A stretch of DNA of 29,643 nucleotides from Lachnospiraceae bacterium (GTDB taxonomy: Bacteria; Bacillota; Clostridia; Lachnospirales; Lachnospiraceae): the NCBI GenBank assembly GCA_019420465.1, contig JAHZHB010000146.1, forward strand, positions 1-29,643, given 5' to 3'. Positions 25,491-29,643 of this stretch are shown one piece after another (position 1 is the stretch's first letter; each line of letters starts with the position of its first letter). The position numbers were made by a program, and so were the translations under genes. The notes beneath the pieces are model-generated. The model did not search any database and was not told the DNA's origin. It was given only the letters and a program-made list of their open reading frames with translations.

Positions 25491-25519
25491 ATTATAAAAG
25501 ACACTTTTTCTTCTGTCAA
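25491..25519 (-). promoter_or_regulatory. perfect-consensus sigma-A promoter, distal
   Basis: Minus strand TTGACA (25514-25519), 17-nt spacer, TATAAT (25491-25496): an exact consensus match. Expected start near 25484, leaving about 165 nt before the DUF4160 ATG. The leader is AT-rich, holds a CTGAAA/TTTCAG hairpin (about 25387-25405), and has no ORF that I can support. It may drive the DUF4160 operon or a short RNA. Confidence 0.75.
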
Positions 25520-25542
25520 TAGCTTTTCCTGCATTTTCGCCC

Positions 25543-25573
25543 AAAAAAAGACCGGCGTTTTCACACCGGTCTT
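25543..25573 (-). terminator. rho-independent terminator after the carbamate kinase gene
   Basis: Minus strand AAGACCGG (25566-25573), short loop, CCGGTCTT (25548-25555) continuing into a run of T. A stable GC stem plus U-tract 18 bp past the arcC stop is a classic intrinsic terminator. It separates the carB-uppP-arcC side from the accessory region. Confidence 0.92.
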
Positions 25574-25591
25574 CCTGTTATACTCTTTTGT

Positions 25592-26521
25592 TTACTTAAT
25601 GATCGTACCTGCTTTCTCCAGATACCCTTCCTTTGCCTTTTCAAGAGAAGTGATCACGGCCACGCGGCCCGGTCTCTTGTCGACGAATTCTACAGAAGCT
25701 TTGAGCTTCGGATAGACAGTCTTTTTGTCGAACTTCTCTTCTTTCATGTATTTGCGAGCATCGTTGGTGGAGATCAGGCCCAGCTTCTGCTCGTTGTCTG
25801 TGCCGAAGCCTACGGCCAGCTCATCTACGCCGGTCAGCAGTAACAGCTCGTCGGCATCGACCATGGAAGCCATCAGACCACATACGAGGTCTTTTTCGAT
25901 AATGGCGCTGGCGCCCTTTAAGTTACGGTCCTGCTGCAGTACCGGGATACCGCCACCGCCGCAGGCGATCACAACGTGCCCTGCATCCAGCAGTGTACGG
26001 ATGGAATCAATCTCGATGATACCCTGCGGAGCCGGTGCTGCTACGATACGTCTGTAGCCACCCTCAACCTTTGTTACGAAGTTTCCTTTTTCTTCTTCGG
26101 CTTTTGCTTCCTCTTCGGTCAGCACACGGCCGATGATCTTTGTCGGTTCATCAAAAGCATCGTCATACGGATCGACCGGAACCTGTGTCAGTACGGTACA
26201 TACCGGTTTGTAGATACCTCTGTGCAGAAGCTCTGTACGGATCGCGTTCTGCAGATCGTAGCCGATATAGCCCTGGCTCATAGCGGAGCATACGGACATC
26301 GGTGCACCGGTATAATCGCTGTGATCACGGCCAAACTCATTCATGGCTGTATGGATCATACCAACCTGGTTGGAGTTACTGTGTGTGATGGCAACCTCTG
26401 CACCCTCTTCTACGAGGTCTGCGATGGCTTTTGCTGCCTTTTTCACGTTTTCTTTCTGCTCCGGCATGGTTTTACCAAGAGCTGTGTGTCCCAGAGCCAC
26501 TACAACTTTCTTCTTTGTCAT
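25592..26521 (-). CDS. arcC: Carbamate kinase family protein (divergent motifs)
   Basis: Amino-acid-kinase-fold protein of the carbamate kinase family, which makes ATP from ADP and carbamoyl phosphate. 309 aa, normal length. Conserved features: ACGGGGIPV in the middle, the EKDL loop (the family's KD pair), LLTGVDELAVGFG, and PKL near the C-terminus. Two substrate motifs differ from the classic form: ALGHTALG (9-16) where ALGGNALG is usual, and THSNSNQVG (46-54) where THGNGPQVG is usual. The usual GSMxPKV reads KTVYPKL. The substrate may therefore be altered; the gene symbol is by family only. No arcA or ornithine carbamoyltransferase is in the window. GGGAGG precedes the ATG; 30 bp after uppP; terminator follows. 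Confidence 0.85.
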   Translation of the reverse strand: MTKKKVVVALGHTALGKTMPEQKENVKKAAKAIADLVEEGAEVAITHSNSNQVGMIHTAMNEFGRDHSDYTGAPMSVCSAMSQGYIGYDLQNAIRTELLHRGIYKPVCTVLTQVPVDPYDDAFDEPTKIIGRVLTEEEAKAEEEKGNFVTKVEGGYRRIVAAPAPQGIIEIDSIRTLLDAGHVVIACGGGGIPVLQQDRNLKGASAIIEKDLVCGLMASMVDADELLLLTGVDELAVGFGTDNEQKLGLISTNDARKYMKEEKFDKKTVYPKLKASVEFVDKRPGRVAVITSLEKAKEGYLEKAGTIIK

Positions 26522-26551
26522 GTCAAAACCTCCCTTATCCGGTCACAGGCT

Positions 26552-27451
26552 TTATGCGGCGACCATGGATTTTACTGCAAAGTAAATCAGAACCAGTGCG
26601 CCCAGTACAATTCTGTACCAGCCAAACACTTTGAAATCATGTTTCTTAATATAGCCCATCAGGAAGCGGATCGCAAAGATGGAAACCACAAAGGAGACCA
26701 CCATACCCACGAGCAGTAGCCCGATCTCATTTCCCTGAAAAGCGAAGCCAAATTTTACCAGCTTAAGAAGGCTCGCTCCGGCCATGACCGGAATGCCGAG
26801 GAAGAAGGTAAATTCGGCTGCCAGTTCACGACTGGTACCAAGAAGCATACCACCGATGATCGTGGAACCGGAACGGGATGTACCCGGGATCAGAGACAGT
26901 ACCTGGAACAGGCCGATGCCGAAAGCGGTCTTAAAATCGATCTGTTTCAGCTTTGTCTTTGCCGGGGCAATGCCCTTGTTTCTGTTTTCCAGTACGATAA
27001 AGATCACACCATAGACAATCAGGGCGATCGCTACGACCACGTAATTATAAAAATGAGCGGTCATCCAGTCGTCAAACAAGAGGCCGAAGATCATGGCCGG
27101 GATGATGGCTGCTACGATCTTTAACCACAGCACGATCTTGCCCATATCGATATAATGGTCGGCAAACTGCTGCAGTTTCTGTCCTGCACCACCCTGACAT
27201 GGGTTGGCAAACCAGCTTTCTTTTCTCTCCTGCTTCCGGTGAAACGGCCACAGCTTGTTCCAGTAAATAACAACGACTGCAAGGATCGCTCCCAGCTGGA
27301 TCACGACTTCAAAGACTTTTTTAAATTCATCCCTGACGCCCAGCTTGATAAATTCATCGACAAGGATCATATGGCCGGTGCTGCTGATCGGCAGCCACTC
27401 GGTGATACCTTCCACGATCCCCAGGAGAATTACTTTTAAATATTCCAGCAT
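26552..27451 (-). CDS. uppP: Undecaprenyl-diphosphatase (UppP/BacA family)
   Basis: Integral membrane enzyme that dephosphorylates undecaprenyl pyrophosphate to recycle the lipid carrier for peptidoglycan and teichoic acid; often linked to bacitracin resistance. Of 299 aa, the motif EGITEWLPISSTGH is at 14-27 with Glu14 and Glu18, and PGTSRSG at 189-195. Hydrophobic segments fill the rest. A basic loop (about 71-100) carries an extended insertion relative to shorter homologues. AAGGA precedes the ATG at 27451. The adjacent carB and arcC are functionally unrelated, so this looks like simple neighbour linkage. Confidence 0.95.
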   Translation of the reverse strand: MLEYLKVILLGIVEGITEWLPISSTGHMILVDEFIKLGVRDEFKKVFEVVIQLGAILAVVVIYWNKLWPFHRKQERKESWFANPCQGGAGQKLQQFADHYIDMGKIVLWLKIVAAIIPAMIFGLLFDDWMTAHFYNYVVVAIALIVYGVIFIVLENRNKGIAPAKTKLKQIDFKTAFGIGLFQVLSLIPGTSRSGSTIIGGMLLGTSRELAAEFTFFLGIPVMAGASLLKLVKFGFAFQGNEIGLLLVGMVVSFVVSIFAIRFLMGYIKKHDFKVFGWYRIVLGALVLIYFAVKSMVAA

Positions 27452-27468
27452 ATTTTATCCTTTTTTGT

Positions 27469-27511
27469 GTCAGTGTATGTCAGGCGATACAGCCGTTATA
27501 CATACACTGAC
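27469..27511. other. 12-bp perfect-arm hairpin between carB and uppP
   Basis: GTCAGTGTATGT (27469-27480) and ACATACACTGAC (27500-27511) are exact inverted copies around a 19-nt loop. In the minus direction the stem is followed by ACAAAAAAGG, the uppP ribosome site, not by T. It may be a terminator-like element, an mRNA stabiliser for carB, or a protein site. Confidence 0.5.
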
Positions 27512-27538
27512 GTATCTTTTCCTATTGTATTTCCAGAT

Positions 27539-29643
27539 TTAGCATTTTCCTCTTTTGGCGATCGTTGCAATATCGATCAGCTCCAGCTGGTTTAAGTCTG
27601 TATTTTCCAGACTGGCTACCAGGGCTTTGGCTGTATCGATAGCTGTCAGTACATTGACACCTGTCTCGATCGCATTACGGCGGATTACAAAACCGTCTTT
27701 GGCATGATCCACGCCCTTGGACGGGATATCGATTACCAGATCGATCTTATGACCAAGGATCAGATCCATCAGGTTCGGAGACGGCTGCTCGATCTTGTTG
27801 GTACGGATCGCATGTACACCATTCTCACGGTAGTAGTTGGCCGTTCCTCTGGTTGCATAGATCTTATATCCCAGTGCTTCGAAACGGCGGGCGATATCCA
27901 GAGATTCCTCTTTTTCATCGTCACGTACGGTCATGATCATATTTTTATACTTCGGCAGTCGCACACCGGCACCGATAAAAGCTTTATACAGAGCCTCGTT
28001 AAAGTTCTCTGCGATACCCAGGCACTCACCTGTGGACTTCATCTCCGGTCCAAGGCTGATATCTGCACCGCGGATCTTCTCAAAGGAGAATACCGGCATC
28101 TTAATGGCGATATGCTTTGCCTCCGACTGCAGTCCCGGCTCATATCCCATCTCGCGGATCGTATGACCAAGGATTGCTCTGGTTGCCAGCGGTACAATCG
28201 GAATACCTGTTACCTTGCTGATATACGGTACAGTACGGCTGGAACGCGGGTTAACCTCGATCACATAGACTTCCTCGTCCTCGTTGCTGACGATGAACTG
28301 GATATTGATCATACCCAGTACGTGCAGGGCACGTGCCAGTCTCTTTGTATACTCCTCGATCGTAGCTTTTGCCTTGTCACTGATGGTCTGGGCCGGATAT
28401 ACAGAGATACTGTCACCGGAATGGATACCGGCTCTCTCGATATGCTCCATGATACCCGGGATCAGGATATCCTTGCCGTCACATACGGCATCGACCTCGA
28501 TCTCTTTACCGACGATGTATTTATCTACCAGGATCGGATGCTCCTGTGTGTAGCGGTTGATGATACCGATATATTCAGTAATATCCTTATCATTGATAGC
28601 GATCTGCATACCCTGGCCGCCAAGTACGTAGGACGGGCGAACCAGTACCGGATAACCGAGCTCATGTGCAGCGTCCAGTGCTTCCTCTACGGTAAATACG
28701 GTACGACCTGCCGCACGTTTGATACCGGTCTGTGCCAGGATCTGGTCAAAGAGCTCACGGTCTTCGGCTGCATCCACATCAGCTGCATCTGTACCGAGGA
28801 TCTTGACACCCATCTTGATCAGTGCTTCTGTCAGCTTGATAGCGGTCTGTCCACCGAACTGTACGACAGCACCGTCCGGCTTCTCGATATTGACGATGTT
28901 TTCCACATCCTCCGGAGTCAGCGGCTCGAAATACAGCTTGTCAGCGATATCGAAGTCGGTACTTACGGTCTCCGGATTGTTATTTACAATAATGGTCTCA
29001 TAGCCTTCTTTTGCAAATGCCCATGTACAGTGTACAGAACAGAAGTCAAACTCGATACCCTGTCCGATACGGATCGGTCCGGAACCAAGAACAAGAACCT
29101 TCTTTTTATCTGTATTACACTCAGCTTCATTCTCACCGCCGTATACGGAATAGTAATACGGTGTCGCAGCGGCAAACTCAGCGGCACAGGTATCTACCAT
29201 CTTGTAAGCGGCTGTGATACCCCATTCTTTACGGAGAGATTTTATCTCGTCTTCTGTCTTTCCTGTCAGATCAGCGATCACGTAATCCGGGAATTCCATA
29301 CGTTTGGCTTCGCGAAGTTTTTCCTCGGTAAGCTCGCCGTCTTTTAAGGCAGCTTCCATCTCTACGAGGATAGCGATCTTGTCGATGAACCACAGATCGA
29401 TCTTTGTGATCGCATGGATGGTCTCGTAGTCGATACCCTTGCGGATAGCTTCTGCGATACGCCAGATACGCATATCATCTACGATCTTTAACTCTTCTGT
29501 CAGATCTTCAACAGTCAGATGGGAGAAGTCATAGGACATCAGGCTGTCTACATGCTGTTCCAGAGAACGGATAGCTTTCATCAGGGCACCTTCGAAGTTG
29601 TTACAGATACTCATAACCTCGCCGGTAGCCTTCATCTGTGTGG
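27539..29643 (-). CDS. carB: Carbamoyl-phosphate synthase large subunit (5' part outside window)
   Basis: Makes carbamoyl phosphate from ammonia, bicarbonate and two ATP, feeding pyrimidine and arginine synthesis. The frame is open at the window edge, so only about the last 700 codons are present; the whole protein is normally about 1070 aa. The visible part begins at the end of the first ATP-grasp half (QMKATGEVMSI), then the oligomerisation domain, the second ATP-grasp half (GSGPIRIGQGIEFD, NNNPETVSTDFD, FGGQTAIKL, NPRSSRTVPY), and the C-terminal MGS-like allosteric domain (YATRGTANYYRENGV, DIPSKG). No frameshift seen. carA should lie to the right of the window. Confidence 0.97.
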   Translation of the reverse strand, partial: TQMKATGEVMSICNNFEGALMKAIRSLEQHVDSLMSYDFSHLTVEDLTEELKIVDDMRIWRIAEAIRKGIDYETIHAITKIDLWFIDKIAILVEMEAALKDGELTEEKLREAKRMEFPDYVIADLTGKTEDEIKSLRKEWGITAAYKMVDTCAAEFAAATPYYYSVYGGENEAECNTDKKKVLVLGSGPIRIGQGIEFDFCSVHCTWAFAKEGYETIIVNNNPETVSTDFDIADKLYFEPLTPEDVENIVNIEKPDGAVVQFGGQTAIKLTEALIKMGVKILGTDAADVDAAEDRELFDQILAQTGIKRAAGRTVFTVEEALDAAHELGYPVLVRPSYVLGGQGMQIAINDKDITEYIGIINRYTQEHPILVDKYIVGKEIEVDAVCDGKDILIPGIMEHIERAGIHSGDSISVYPAQTISDKAKATIEEYTKRLARALHVLGMINIQFIVSNEDEEVYVIEVNPRSSRTVPYISKVTGIPIVPLATRAILGHTIREMGYEPGLQSEAKHIAIKMPVFSFEKIRGADISLGPEMKSTGECLGIAENFNEALYKAFIGAGVRLPKYKNMIMTVRDDEKEESLDIARRFEALGYKIYATRGTANYYRENGVHAIRTNKIEQPSPNLMDLILGHKIDLVIDIPSKGVDHAKDGFVIRRNAIETGVNVLTAIDTAKALVASLENTDLNQLELIDIATIAKRGKC

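Noticed and set aside
27704..29347. 547-aa open frame on the plus strand
   Set aside because: It is the exact antisense of carB, which has full family motifs. The plus-strand product is Cys/His/Tyr-rich without a domain and has no ribosome site.
1..29643. tRNA, rRNA, CRISPR array, transposase, integrase
   Set aside because: Looked for and not seen: no cloverleaf with a CCA-type end, no regularly spaced identical repeats, no recombinase motif.

Overview
The window is a chromosomal segment of a low-to-mid GC Gram-positive bacterium, most likely a Clostridia member of the Lachnospiraceae type. This is inferred from the PASTA-domain Ser/Thr kinase, the order priA-def-fmt-rsmB-rlmN-stp-prkC-rsgA-thiN (known from Bacillus subtilis and relatives), a meso-DAP-type MurE and a surface-protein-rich accessory region. 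Species cannot be named from sequence alone. All intact recognisable genes lie on the minus strand, so transcription runs from high to low coordinates. The only recognisable plus-strand gene is a 5'-truncated XRE regulator remnant.

Right edge (25.5-29.6 kb): the 3' two thirds of carB, then uppP (undecaprenyl-diphosphatase) and a divergent carbamate kinase, closed by a textbook terminator at 25543-25573. Middle right (24.3-25.5 kb): a small DUF4160 / DUF2442-HTH gene pair resembling a toxin-antitoxin or self-regulated module. It has two promoter candidates and operator-like direct repeats, and converges on the XRE remnant, which keeps its own terminator.

Middle (15.4-24.3 kb): an AT-richer, tightly packed operon encodes a PP2C phosphatase, a membrane Ser/Thr kinase with a helical extracytoplasmic domain, a one-TM 132-aa protein, and a 1968-aa surface protein. 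The giant protein has YDG/MBG-like and Ig-like domains and a C-terminal TM anchor. It holds a three-domain super-repeat with a 360-residue period and alternating EANF/EHNF motifs. This is the best candidate for an undescribed system: a kinase/phosphatase-controlled giant surface protein.

Left-middle (12.5-15.3 kb): a secreted NlpC/P60 peptidoglycan hydrolase with SH3-like domains, a charged low-complexity linker and an internal LPETG motif, followed by a 180-bp near-perfect inverted-repeat element. Left (0.17-12.5 kb): murE under its own promoter, then the housekeeping cluster priA, def, fmt, rsmB, rlmN, stp, prkC, rsgA, and thiN behind a terminator. The rpe gene that usually sits between rsgA and thiN is absent. 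Two complete Hanks kinase/PP2C pairs therefore lie within about 20 kb: one conserved (cell-wall sensing, PASTA) and one accessory.
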